From a virus: a DNA stretch of 20,329 nucleotides. Below, piece by piece: positions 9,201-16,502 of the stretch. The translations under genes and the position numbers were made by a program. The DNA lies in IMG/VR virus record IMGVR_UViG_3300048557_000106, positions 1-20,329 of that record; one strand, 5' to 3'. How positions within the stretch are numbered: the first letter of the stretch is position 1; each line of letters begins with the position of its first letter. The notes under the pieces are model-generated. The model saw only the letters and a program-made list of their open reading frames with translations. It was not told where the DNA came from and ran no database searches.

Positions 9201-10620
9201 AACTTGTTCCATTAGAAATAGAACCTTTGTCTATCACTTTAACATCATAATTTATAACGTCAGGAGCAGAATGCGTGTTTCTAAAATTACCATATATTAT
9301 TCTGTTACCTGCAGTTTCTTGTGCTAAAGCTCTAACAGGAACTTTATCATAAACTCTTATAGTTTGGTCGGATGGTAGCGTTTTATAAGGTTTTCTTGAT
9401 TGATATTCGTAAGTATATATATTGTTTACAGAATCATTGCTTATATCACTAACAGGGATAGTTTCTAAAACTTTAACGCTTGTTTGATCTGATTCTTTAT
9501 ATAGTATGTCTAATGATTTTATTTTAAAATCAGAAGAAAGTTTAGATCCTTTAGAAGGTAGCGTTACGAGAAGTTCAATATTGTTAACACTGTTTTCCAT
9601 CCAAGCGACGATAGTGCTTCTAAAAGCATTATCTTCATCTTCGTTTTTAAAATAACCTTTTTGCTTAGGTATATAAGCTATTTGTGTAAATGGTGCAAAT
9701 ATAGAGTATTCACCGTCATCAAATCTATATCTATAGCTAAATCTAACATATCTACCCTCTAAATAATCAGGATCACCAGGCCAATTAGGATCACTAGATT
9801 TATTTGTCATAGTTGAAATTAAAAACGTAAAAATATCTCCAGCCAAAGGAGTTGTAATAGCTTTTGACAATGTAACTGTTGTTTTTCCAGCTGCAGTTGT
9901 AGCTGTTGTTACTGTAACAAAATCAGCTGGAGCTACTTTAACAACGCCAGATGAACTTGTGCTAACAGCCGTCATGCCTGTCAAAATACCTGTGTTTTCA
10001 TTAACCACAAAAGTTGTTGTTGTTGGAGCAGGACTAGCCTCTACTATTCCAGTGGTTTTTTTAAGTAAAGAAATAGGTAAATAAGGATTATATTTTGCTA
10101 CAGACAATTGAACTTCGTCTGTATAATAACCAGAAGTTTCGTTTATATTAACTTTTCTAGGTTGATTTCTATTATCAGTAAAAAATAATAAATTTTCAAT
10201 TAAACTAGCTTGTATTGGATTTGTTGTAGAAAAATTTAAAAATACACCGTCAGCTATAACTTGAGCTGTAGCAGGATTTTTAGGTGACCAAGAATATATT
10301 ATACATCTTTTACCAGATGGTGCATACGTAGGTGTAACATCAGGGTTTGAATCAGTATAGTTAGTTGCAAAAATAAATATAGTTTGACTATATTCATCTG
10401 TTAAATAACCTATAGTTTGTATATCACTAGGTAATGCTGGAGTTATAGTGAATGTTTTTTCAGTATTACCTAAAATAGTTTCTAAAGCACCTATATCGTC
10501 ATCTTCTGACTTTCCTACAGATATGTTCTGTGCATCTCTATATTCACCATTAGGTATTAATCTATCATCCAAGTCTTTATTCATCTTGGATCTTAGAAAA
10601 CTGTTTTTAATTTCTGCCAT
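6283..10620 (-). CDS. Giant muzzle/tail protein with Ig-like and Cys-rich C-terminal extension (1445 aa)
   Basis: The gene runs from the ATG at 10620 to a TAG at 6283, the only TAG stop in the window. The N-terminus (MAEIKNSFLRSKMNKDLDDR, then LIPNGEYRDAQNISVG) and blocks near 290-310 (YVRFSYRYRFDDGEYSIFAP), 366-376 (DILYKE), 403-446 (PYKTLPSDQTIRVYDKVPVR, ALAQETAGNRIIYGNF) and 478-502 (LKQNRNYQVGFILSDKYGRQ) match the crAss-like tail muzzle/stabilization family as I recall it. Residues 196-268 hold an inserted Thr/Val beta module. Residues 838-855 contain IFWETGTVGLISDLN. About 985-1100 resembles a cadherin/Ig-like (He_PIG-type) domain, with APSFANNPLPDI at the start and VLKIEDANGDVADG near the end. 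The last 335 residues hold eight cysteines against a single one (C106) before. The N-terminal part should attach to the tail ring; the C-terminal extension may contact the host, which is inference. Confidence 0.75.
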   Translation of the reverse strand: MAEIKNSFLRSKMNKDLDDRLIPNGEYRDAQNISVGKSEDDDIGALETILGNTEKTFTITPALPSDIQTIGYLTDEYSQTIFIFATNYTDSNPDVTPTYAPSGKRCIIYSWSPKNPATAQVIADGVFLNFSTTNPIQASLIENLLFFTDNRNQPRKVNINETSGYYTDEVQLSVAKYNPYLPISLLKKTTGIVEASPAPTTTTFVVNENTGILTGMTAVSTSSSGVVKVAPADFVTVTTATTAAGKTTVTLSKAITTPLAGDIFTFLISTMTNKSSDPNWPGDPDYLEGRYVRFSYRYRFDDGEYSIFAPFTQIAYIPKQKGYFKNEDEDNAFRSTIVAWMENSVNNIELLVTLPSKGSKLSSDFKIKSLDILYKESDQTSVKVLETIPVSDISNDSVNNIYTYEYQSRKPYKTLPSDQTIRVYDKVPVRALAQETAGNRIIYGNFRNTHSAPDVINYDVKVIDKGSISNGTSWIEYPNNSLKQNRNYQVGFILSDKYGRQSPVILSPVSSNAANNFLGSTIFNSYNTSASNMKAWFGNTLQLSVTQGISSGINSLPNFSTGEPGLYAIATSDNGFAVKQTPVATITDTLYTFTLDSTAYPQNITIPVEGDYLRGEYIDYVKVTNVNNTSAPDYIITTNGRVNSSYLNNTTLSGTSADLNFAYTLNPVGWYSYKIVVKQTEQEYYNAYLPGIVNGYFGHTEYFGDEVNQTAFSTLFGDNINKIPRDLSELGPNQKQYRSSVLLSGRVTNVDFATTPFNAQYFPGSLNPYHSVDAIGVESILAGGGTLSQHPSIYQNQTDPSLIRISTDRQAIGQQDTQAGNANFPVLAIYETDPQESLLDIFWETGTVGLISDLNADILTGYDGPSAFTALNYSQPESKASGDPITDWFYPISNEGTQFDAAYPTTATMTYTSPRTGDDNKFILEQDTNAASPTYKAYRLKTVGNFVYLDDSITQDVYQFSITVTVDSSSSLAPGEVNTIIVNGALSNVAPSFANNPLPDIVATVDETVLPNQDISAVNGSSYVGTEKVEQLKWSILSGNPTGLDGQPSFEILDSTVGQLTQRANNTPNGQHAIVLKIEDANGDVADGSLSATATQNIFIGPEPANNEIKSTCVTGPIDANTGIPNSNALITNFDGTNITGVWYIAAAALQPGYTSGTVNSDIPVTPSASTSISNTLFRLGTGALTQGQIVLSLNSGFTWANTPPPAGLMASVGWKVWHRSSSSSAWAHITDLNNKSINPSGVSIPVALNTANTGSFDNFYNQIILGFGQTGEYCIAAIDAESSTAAQQSQALTCWVNSNDLNYSTCVIEDGTNITGGTARVSYEYGMSTNPGSGYNCSYGTSPAWSNVPYGQYVPQFFNSSTLSTPYSFADAGGGISGYLAFKTQGSSPFDDPSSYRYSFSTRFTTADGKVYKPNPWTQCYIENCGNTAAATSTCTVLQMEYPY

Positions 10621-10625
10621 GTTTG

Positions 10626-12020
10626 TTATTTAATCCATTTAGATTGTCCTCTCATAACTTGAATCACTTGATCAAGCTTAAGATTAGATAATCTTATTTT
10701 AGCATTTCTTAATTTAGCGCTAGCTTCTTTTTTAAACCTACGAACAACATACTCTTGAATATTAGCTGATGTAGATAATATAGCATGCATTATATAAGCG
10801 TATAAAGCTTCTTCAGCTAGTTTTGGTATTTTAATATCAATGTCATAAGCATTACCATCTGATATATATTCAAATATTATTAGTTTATCTTTTAAATTAC
10901 TGCTAAAAGATATTTTTCCTTCTCTTTCGTTTATTGTAAACCACCCGTTTTTTTGACTAGTTTGTGGTTGTAAACCATATCTTTGACCTAGTATTCCATC
11001 ATTATAGTTGTGATCTATTGTATTAATATTACTTAAGTTTTCACTAAGTGCTTCATTTGTATTAGTAGACCAAGCTTCTTCAGTTTGCGATGTACCTTGA
11101 ATATTTGAATCAAAATTATCTTGAGTAGGCGTTCCAGTGTTATCCTGAACAGGATTAGCATAAGGGTTGGTTGTTAATTCATTAGCTGGATATATAGTGT
11201 GTTGAATACCTAATTTATCAACCCATGAAAACCTAACATAATTAACATAGTCTTGCGGTATAATAACATTCAAAGCACTACTTATAGAAAGCTCTTGTGA
11301 TTTAATACTTTTTAATGTATCATAACTAAACTCTTGTAAACCACGTCTTGCGTGAAATATAACATCTGTTCTTTTTACACTAGGTATAAGCTTACCAGCT
11401 CCTACATATGCAATTAAAAAATTATCAATCACATCAGTTAATTTAGTGTAAGAATAGTTATTATAGTTTTCTTCTATAGCCGATTCTATTAATTGTATTT
11501 TTATATAAGAATTAGCTGCTAAATAAGATTTTATTGTTATAATATTATTAGCTTCTGTAAAAGGTTCTATAAATTTAAAAACTAAATCAACATTTGCTGG
11601 TATTTGAATAGTTACAGTGCATACGAAAGTTGTTGTGGTTAATACTTGTTTTACGGTTCCGTAAATTTGTGTTCCAGCAGTATTTTGTATTGTCATACCA
11701 GCCGCGATATTTACATTAGCCGATGTAATAGTTAGTGTTTGTTCACCTGTAGAAACATTAGAATTAATGTTTACTGCTGTTGTTTTAGAGTTATTAGGCG
11801 TGAGCTCTAACCAATTAAGTCCATCTACACTAGAATATATTTTAAAATTATTTAAACCATATTGTGTATTAGCATTATCTGAACTACCAAATATTAAATC
11901 AGTATTAAAAGTGCTAGTAAATGTTTTACCTGCACCCGCTGTATCTATATAAAACTGCTGAGCTCCAGCGTAGTATTGTCTATTAGTTTCGGTTATTAAA
12001 CCACCATTAGGTATAGGCAT
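10626..12020 (-). CDS. Tail ring / tail tubular-type structural protein (464 aa)
   Basis: The gene starts at the ATG at 12020, only 3 bases after the stop of the preceding connector gene, so translational coupling is likely. It stops with a TAA at 10626. The N-terminus (MPIPNGGLITETNRQYYAGA) and three blocks are characteristic of a ring protein that I recall from crAss-like and other marine podoviruses: VIFHARRGLQEFSYDTLKSI (220-239) with IIPQDYVNYVRFSWVD (253-268); EYISDGNAYDIDIKIPKLAE (384-403); and LRNAKIRLSNLKLDQVIQVM (437-456) with RGQSKWIK at the end. Residues 82-150 are an inserted Thr/Val beta module that interrupts the family core. The protein probably stacks below the connector as part of the short tail tube, between the connector and the muzzle. 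Its exact ring number cannot be given from sequence alone. Confidence 0.75.
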   Translation of the reverse strand: MPIPNGGLITETNRQYYAGAQQFYIDTAGAGKTFTSTFNTDLIFGSSDNANTQYGLNNFKIYSSVDGLNWLELTPNNSKTTAVNINSNVSTGEQTLTITSANVNIAAGMTIQNTAGTQIYGTVKQVLTTTTFVCTVTIQIPANVDLVFKFIEPFTEANNIITIKSYLAANSYIKIQLIESAIEENYNNYSYTKLTDVIDNFLIAYVGAGKLIPSVKRTDVIFHARRGLQEFSYDTLKSIKSQELSISSALNVIIPQDYVNYVRFSWVDKLGIQHTIYPANELTTNPYANPVQDNTGTPTQDNFDSNIQGTSQTEEAWSTNTNEALSENLSNINTIDHNYNDGILGQRYGLQPQTSQKNGWFTINEREGKISFSSNLKDKLIIFEYISDGNAYDIDIKIPKLAEEALYAYIMHAILSTSANIQEYVVRRFKKEASAKLRNAKIRLSNLKLDQVIQVMRGQSKWIK

Positions 12021-12023
12021 AGT

Positions 12024-12941
12024 TTAGCTTTTTTGATTTTGTTGTTCTTGTGCTACTTGTTGAGCTGCAACTTGTATTATTGTAGGATCTTTTACCACTA
12101 CTCCAGCGTATAATAAAACTTTTAAAACTATTTCAGTTTGTTCAGCATCATGAAGTTCAAAATTTATAGATGTATCTGGATTATAAACATAAGCATTTCC
12201 AGAAAGAGTAAAATTCCAAACTGGATCCATAGGTTTTCGTATATAAGTAGCTTCAATACCTGATTGAATTGTTTGTGGATATACAAAAAGTTTTTGTCTT
12301 TCATAAACATATATAGGATATGTAGTTGTAGGCGCTGTTAATTTAGAACTTAACAAATGATACAATTCACCTCTATCAACTCTTTCAAGCTCTTGAGTTG
12401 GTAAAGCTCCAGCGCTATAAATAACTGTTCCTAGTCTGTAAAAATCATCTTGTGTTGTAACTATAAAAATATCTACACCAGCAGCTGGCGCAGCATTTAA
12501 AGTCAGTGTAGTTCCACTTATACTGTAAGCTGTGCTAGCAATCCCGTCTAAATAAACAATTGTAGTTCCGCTAGCTAATTGATTAGCTGTTATAGTTGTT
12601 ATTGTGTACGCTTGCTGATTTAATATAGTTACAGTTGTAAAAGTAGCCTGTGAAGACCCTGACTCTGCAGGTAGGCTGAAAGCGCCATTGGCGTATGTAG
12701 TATTACCAATAGTTTTAAATATAGAGATTTTTTCATCAAGATTTACGACTCTATCTGCATAATCTGTATCTGTTTGTGGAACACGTATTTGCTGATTTAG
12801 ATCCTCAAAATATCTCTCAAATATTTCTAATTGAACCTGAGTACCTATTTTATTAAACTCAACAGGTGTCATGTAACCTCTCTGTTCTTTATTAAGTATT
12901 AATAAAACGGTTTGATATACAGTGTTTACGTTTATTGCCAT
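12024..12941 (-). CDS. Head-tail connector / first ring protein (305 aa)
   Basis: This is a complete gene from the ATG at 12941 to a TAA at 12024. The N-terminal third (MAINVNTVYQTVLLILNKEQ, GYMTPVEFNKIGTQVQLEIF, ERYFEDLNQ) is a helical block that I recall from connector or ring proteins of crAss-like phages, lying next to the portal in the neck. Residues about 95-162 are an inserted beta module with YLDGIASTAYSISGTTLTL and APAAGVDIFIV, the pattern common in phage tail fibre and neck proteins. The C-terminal part (IRKPMDPVWNF, DAEQTEIVLKVLLYAGVVV) is again family-like. It is first in the tail group, follows a strong hairpin at 12958-12993, and leads with a 3-base gap into the ring protein. 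The leader TTAACTAAAATATTAAA shows no Shine-Dalgarno. Confidence 0.75.
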   Translation of the reverse strand: MAINVNTVYQTVLLILNKEQRGYMTPVEFNKIGTQVQLEIFERYFEDLNQQIRVPQTDTDYADRVVNLDEKISIFKTIGNTTYANGAFSLPAESGSSQATFTTVTILNQQAYTITTITANQLASGTTIVYLDGIASTAYSISGTTLTLNAAPAAGVDIFIVTTQDDFYRLGTVIYSAGALPTQELERVDRGELYHLLSSKLTAPTTTYPIYVYERQKLFVYPQTIQSGIEATYIRKPMDPVWNFTLSGNAYVYNPDTSINFELHDAEQTEIVLKVLLYAGVVVKDPTIIQVAAQQVAQEQQNQKS

Positions 12942-12957
12942 TTTAATATTTTAGTTA

Positions 12958-12993
12958 ATAGTGATTAGGGCCACCAAAGTGACCCTTCACTAT
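12958..12993 (-). terminator. Strong hairpin after the 254-aa gene, terminator or processing site
   Basis: On the minus strand the RNA can form an inner stem AGGGUCAC-UUUG-GUGGCCCU (8 pairs with one G-U) extended by an outer stem AUAGUGA/UCACUAU (7 pairs), separated by a two-base bulge on the 3' side. It lies 15 bases after the stop of the upstream gene and 16 bases before the next ATG. No U-tract follows on the minus strand (UAACUAAAAUAUUAAA), so it is not a classic intrinsic terminator. Transcript end, RNA processing or a pause are possible. The structure is seen in the sequence; the function is inferred. Confidence 0.5.
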
Positions 12994-13008
12994 AATTATA
13001 GTCACATA

Positions 13009-13773
13009 TTATTGTAACTTTTTCTTGATTGTTTTAAAAACTTCAACACCTTCATCAGTTTTAAACCAAGCGGCTAGCGCTGAATAAGGGTTTTCATCAA
13101 AAGGTATAGTCATTAGTTTTCTATCATTAGATCCCCAATGGAACGTTCTTTGATCTTGAGCTAGTTTTATTATATGTTGTTCGGTAGCTCTTATACCTAT
13201 ATTTCTTAAACCTACGTTTTCATCACTTGCTACAGATAAAAATGCTGATGGATTTCTTCTTGCCATAAGTAGTAAATCTCTTCTTAGCTCTTTAGAACTT
13301 AACGTAGAAACTTTAGATCCTAGTTCAACTCTTAATACAGCTTCAGCATGATCTATGTCCATTTCTTTAGCCGCAATCATTGCATCTAGCTCTACATTAA
13401 TATCTTCAAGCTCATCTTCAGCAACCACCTCAGCTTCCCATTCAGAATATATAATACCTTTTTTAGGGTGATATAGTGATAATAGTTTTTGTAAGTTTTG
13501 TTTTTGTTTTGGAACAGCTAAAACACCATCTTCAAACACAATATGTCCTAGCGTTACTTCTCCTTTTTGTTCATTTACAAATGGAGAATTTTGATTTGTA
13601 GCATATCTTAATTCTTTTTGTTCACCTGATTTTTCATCAAACCATAATAATGGATGTCTGCTGGTGTTTTTAGAATTTAAAGTATATGTTAATGGTTCTT
13701 TATCGTGTAATAGAAAATATCTTCTATCTTTAATCTCCCATTTAGGGGCTATTGTTTCTTTTGTTTTTGACAT
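13009..13773 (-). CDS. Conserved phage protein of unknown function (254 aa)
   Basis: I take the ATG at 13773 as the start. The frame is open 54 bases further to a TTG at 13827, but those codons lie across the terminator hairpin at 13809-13826 and give a hydrophobic run (LFLLIILYYI) unlike the rest, so the longer form is rejected. The protein is soluble. Residues 33-100 contain SKNTSRHPLLWFDEKSG, ELRYATNQNSPFV and VFEDGVLAVPK, blocks I recall from unnamed proteins of marine phages. An acidic helix follows (EDELEDINVELDAMIAAKEM, 119-138). A basic helical region (ELRRDLLLMARRNPSAFL, 162-179) and an aromatic C-terminal part complete it. It sits alone between two hairpins, between the capsid and connector genes, so a minor head or neck role is plausible but inferred. 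The leader repeats a TATAT-type A/T motif also found before the scaffold gene. Confidence 0.75.
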   Translation of the reverse strand: MSKTKETIAPKWEIKDRRYFLLHDKEPLTYTLNSKNTSRHPLLWFDEKSGEQKELRYATNQNSPFVNEQKGEVTLGHIVFEDGVLAVPKQKQNLQKLLSLYHPKKGIIYSEWEAEVVAEDELEDINVELDAMIAAKEMDIDHAEAVLRVELGSKVSTLSSKELRRDLLLMARRNPSAFLSVASDENVGLRNIGIRATEQHIIKLAQDQRTFHWGSNDRKLMTIPFDENPYSALAAWFKTDEGVEVFKTIKKKLQ

Positions 13774-13804
13774 GATATAATATAATATAATTAATAAAAA
13801 TAAA
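13774..13804 (-). promoter_or_regulatory. A/T-repeat leader before the 254-aa gene
   Basis: Just upstream of the ATG, the minus strand reads TTATTAATTATATTATATTA and then TATC before ATG, a period-five A/T repeat. Almost the same string precedes the scaffold-like gene. There is no Shine-Dalgarno. An unstructured A/T leader helping ribosome entry, as in Bacteroidota, is the simplest reading; a promoter -10 element cannot be excluded because it lies right behind a terminator. Confidence 0.3.
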
Positions 13805-13826
13805 GGGCTGGGTGCCGAAGCACCCA
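13793..13826 (-). terminator. Intrinsic terminator downstream of the major capsid gene
   Basis: The minus strand reads TGGGTGC-TTCG-GCACCCA (13826-13809), a perfect seven-pair stem closed by the very stable C(UUCG)G tetraloop. It is followed by GCCCTTTATTTTTATT, a U-rich tail. It lies 16 bases after the stop of the capsid gene. This position resembles the terminator behind T7 gene 10, where partial termination raises capsid mRNA relative to downstream genes. The leaky behaviour is inferred because no obvious strong promoter for the downstream genes is visible. Confidence 0.85.
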
Positions 13827-13842
13827 ACTCTTTAAAGCAATC

Positions 13843-15321
13843 TTATTGTTGGAATAATACGAAATTATTCGCAGCTTGAGTAACCAAACATCTTTCAGAT
13901 AACCAGTTAACTTGCATCGCATCAATGTTAGTAGTGTAAGCACCACCAGCAGATCCTGTGATCCAGTTTTTGTATCTTCTGTCTTCTGTTTGTGAAGCTC
14001 TATATCTAACGTGTAAGAATGGTCTTCTTATGTTAGTACCTAATTGTTGGTCATACACAGTTGATGTTCCAGCAGGTATTAATACACCTTCTATTCCACT
14101 TACTGCAACTCCACCTCTTGTAGAAGCGTCGTTTAAGTATTTCCAGCTAGTTTTATAGAAGTCATAAGAACCTCTTCTAAAACCAGAGAAACCTAAATTA
14201 AGTGCCATGTCTTCAGAGTTTTCAAATAAACCGTAAGCAGTTCCACCTACAGCTCCACCTGAAATTTGTCCTAACATGTCATCAAAATCTAAATCAAGTC
14301 CTCTGTTTAAGAAAAGCATGTTTTCTTCAATAGCTCCTTGAGTATCTAGATTTTTAAGTACTTGATCAAAGTCAGAAATTCCAGTACCAGCTGAGAATCC
14401 AGACATTACATTACCTCTTGCTTGGATAGCAGAGAAAAGACCTTGAGATCCATAAGCGTTGATACCGCCTCCAAATCCTTGGACATTAGCTTGTTGTGCA
14501 GCAAAACTTACACCACCAGCTCCAGTTGATAATTCACCTTCAACCATTGCCATTTCTAAGTAATCGTCGAAACGTAATCTTGTTTCAGACTCAGACTTTA
14601 AATACCATAAGTATCCTGATGTTCCATCTTCTGTAGCAACTTCTACCCATCCAATTTGAGCCATATCAGAACCATTAATTTGGAATGAATCTTTTATGAT
14701 AATTGGGTTGTTAGAATATTGTGTAAATGAAGGTTGGATAGACTTGTAAGACCCAGCACCTAAGCCGTTATCTACTGGTCCAACAGTTCCTTTAGCAAAA
14801 ATAGAACCGTATACAAATAGTTTAAGATTTGTAGCTCCAACTCCTAAAGCATCCCAGTTAGCAGCTGTAAAAGGGTAAGCAATAACTTGCTGTCCTATAC
14901 CACCTGGTAAACTTGTTTTTACCACACCTTTTAATGTAACACCTGTAGTAGGGTTCATTACAACTATAGTGTCATTTGGAAAAATAGCATTTGATACAGC
15001 TGGGTTTCCACCTAGAGCGAACTCTAATGTAGCAGAACCTGCACCACCTGTTTGTGCTACGTTTACATAAGAAACATGTAGTCTGTTTTGTTCAGACCAA
15101 ATTACTTGATCAGACGTCATTGGCATTTCAGCGCCAACCATTCTAAGGAAACCGTTTAATGTTCTGTTTCCATATCTTTCTACCTCAGCTTCATAAACTT
15201 CAGGTAGGTATTGCTGAGCAAAGTCATTAGCTCCAGCGTTAAACGCTAGATAATTGTTTTGCAAAGCTAATTGTTGTTGAGAAGGTACAATACTTCCAAA
15301 CACAGGATTAATTTGTCCCAT
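13843..15321 (-). CDS. Major capsid protein (492 aa)
   Basis: This is a complete gene from the ATG at 15321 to a TAA at 13843. The protein has the composition and order expected of a crAss-like HK97-fold major capsid protein. It has an N-terminal arm rich in Gln, Asn and Ala (1-40), EVYEAEVERYGNRTLNGFLR (41-60), a beta insertion at about 94-172, KSESETRLRFDDYLEMAMVE (242-261), a Gly-rich flexible segment (263-315), and a conserved C-terminus (DAMQVNWLSERCLVTQAANN, then FVLF; 467-490) that I recall from these phages. The length is close to what I recall for the group. The gene follows the scaffold-like gene by 17 bases and precedes a strong terminator, fitting a highly expressed product. I see no protease cleavage signal and no separate maturation protease in the window. 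Low use of Lys and high Gly/Ala distinguish it from its Lys/Glu-rich neighbour. Confidence 0.85.
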   Translation of the reverse strand: MGQINPVFGSIVPSQQQLALQNNYLAFNAGANDFAQQYLPEVYEAEVERYGNRTLNGFLRMVGAEMPMTSDQVIWSEQNRLHVSYVNVAQTGGAGSATLEFALGGNPAVSNAIFPNDTIVVMNPTTGVTLKGVVKTSLPGGIGQQVIAYPFTAANWDALGVGATNLKLFVYGSIFAKGTVGPVDNGLGAGSYKSIQPSFTQYSNNPIIIKDSFQINGSDMAQIGWVEVATEDGTSGYLWYLKSESETRLRFDDYLEMAMVEGELSTGAGGVSFAAQQANVQGFGGGINAYGSQGLFSAIQARGNVMSGFSAGTGISDFDQVLKNLDTQGAIEENMLFLNRGLDLDFDDMLGQISGGAVGGTAYGLFENSEDMALNLGFSGFRRGSYDFYKTSWKYLNDASTRGGVAVSGIEGVLIPAGTSTVYDQQLGTNIRRPFLHVRYRASQTEDRRYKNWITGSAGGAYTTNIDAMQVNWLSERCLVTQAANNFVLFQQ

Positions 15322-15338
15322 AATAATTAATTTTGTTT

Positions 15339-16502
15339 TTAGTTAAATTTTCTTGTTTTAATCTTCAGTTTTGAAGAATCAAGACCGCTTATAGCTTTAA
15401 CTTTTAATCCACCAACAAATACGTCTCCGGTAGGCGCGGGCCTAACATCCTCGGATATGTTTTTAGACTTAGCAACAAGATCTTTAGTAGCATCGGATTT
15501 ACCTTGCTCATAAAAATGTTGCGCTATTTTGTCAACGTTTTCAGCGGCATACATAGCTTTGTGATAACCTTTAACATCTTTTACATTACCTTTATCATCT
15601 AAGAACTTCTTAATTGTGTTTGTAATATTCGATTGTTTAGTTGCAACTTCATTAGGGTTTTTAACTCCGTATCTAAATTTTTTTTCACCAACTTGAAAAT
15701 CAAAACCTTTGAATTCATTAGTAAAATAGTTTTTAGTATTAGACTTAAAGTCCTCATGTTGTTGTTGAGCTGTGTTTTGCTCTTCATTGTAGCGATTGAA
15801 AAAGTCCATTGCTTTTTGTTGGTCTTGTGTCGTACCAGGTCTCAACTTGATTTCCTCGTAATATTGACTTTTTAAACCATCTAAATGCTTTCGGGCTTTT
15901 GCAACCTCTTCTTTATACGCAAGTTTCTTTTTACGAATCTCGCGCTCCTCGTCCACTTCTTCATCATATGAAAAATTATCTTCAATTAAAAAGTTAATTT
16001 CACTTGAATCTAAGTGTGATTTGGCTTGTTTGTAATACTCTCTTAAAAGAGTGTCGTTGTCTACATTAGAATAATCAGCGTTCAATCTTACATAATCTTC
16101 TAATGTTCCACCTGTTTCTTTCATAAAGTCTACGACTTTTTCGATGTTCTCAGGTAATTTAGCTACTTCTCTTACTTCTTCAGGAGTAGGAGTAACAACT
16201 TTTTGTTCAATTTTTTCACCTATTTCTTGTATTTCTTCTTCAACTTTTTCTTCAATAGGTTTTACTTCTTCTTCTTCTTTAATTTCAGAAACTGGGCTGG
16301 GCTCTGGTACTTGTTCGTCCACTTTAGGGCTATCTCCGGTTTGTTCTTCCACAACCACCTTCTTTGTTTCTCCGACTTGAATGGCATCTGTTTCTTCTGT
16401 TTTAGGTTTTGATAAATCGACTTTAATAACATCGTCTTTTACCAATTGTTTAGGCTTACGTTTAATTTTAAACGTGCCTTCTTCTTTTACTTGTTCTGAC
16501 AT
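15339..16502 (-). CDS. Putative head scaffolding protein (387 aa)
   Basis: The gene lies between portal and capsid, the normal place for a scaffold. It runs from the ATG at 16502 to a TAA at 15339. Residues about 35-110 are extremely acidic and Pro/Val/Glu-rich (for example EEEEVKPIEEKVEEEIQEIG, 76-95) and probably disordered. Residues 115-260 are helical, with DYVRLNADYSN, FSYDEEVDEEREIRKKKLAY and KARKHLDGLK. This is the pattern I recall from proteins between portal and capsid in marine and crAss-like phages. Both ends carry a short basic strand: TFKIKRKPKQ (10-19) and SKLKIKTRKF (377-386). Scaffolds often bind the capsid through a basic terminus. No protease motif is visible. The role rests on position, acidity and predicted helices, not on a recognised family. 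Confidence 0.7.
   Translation of the reverse strand: MSEQVKEEGTFKIKRKPKQLVKDDVIKVDLSKPKTEETDAIQVGETKKVVVEEQTGDSPKVDEQVPEPSPVSEIKEEEEVKPIEEKVEEEIQEIGEKIEQKVVTPTPEEVREVAKLPENIEKVVDFMKETGGTLEDYVRLNADYSNVDNDTLLREYYKQAKSHLDSSEINFLIEDNFSYDEEVDEEREIRKKKLAYKEEVAKARKHLDGLKSQYYEEIKLRPGTTQDQQKAMDFFNRYNEEQNTAQQQHEDFKSNTKNYFTNEFKGFDFQVGEKKFRYGVKNPNEVATKQSNITNTIKKFLDDKGNVKDVKGYHKAMYAAENVDKIAQHFYEQGKSDATKDLVAKSKNISEDVRPAPTGDVFVGGLKVKAISGLDSSKLKIKTRKFN

Noticed and set aside
12958-12993. Attachment site or origin at the long inverted repeat
   Set aside because: No integrase or replication gene is present, and the repeat lies just after a stop between co-directional structural genes, as expected for a transcript structure.
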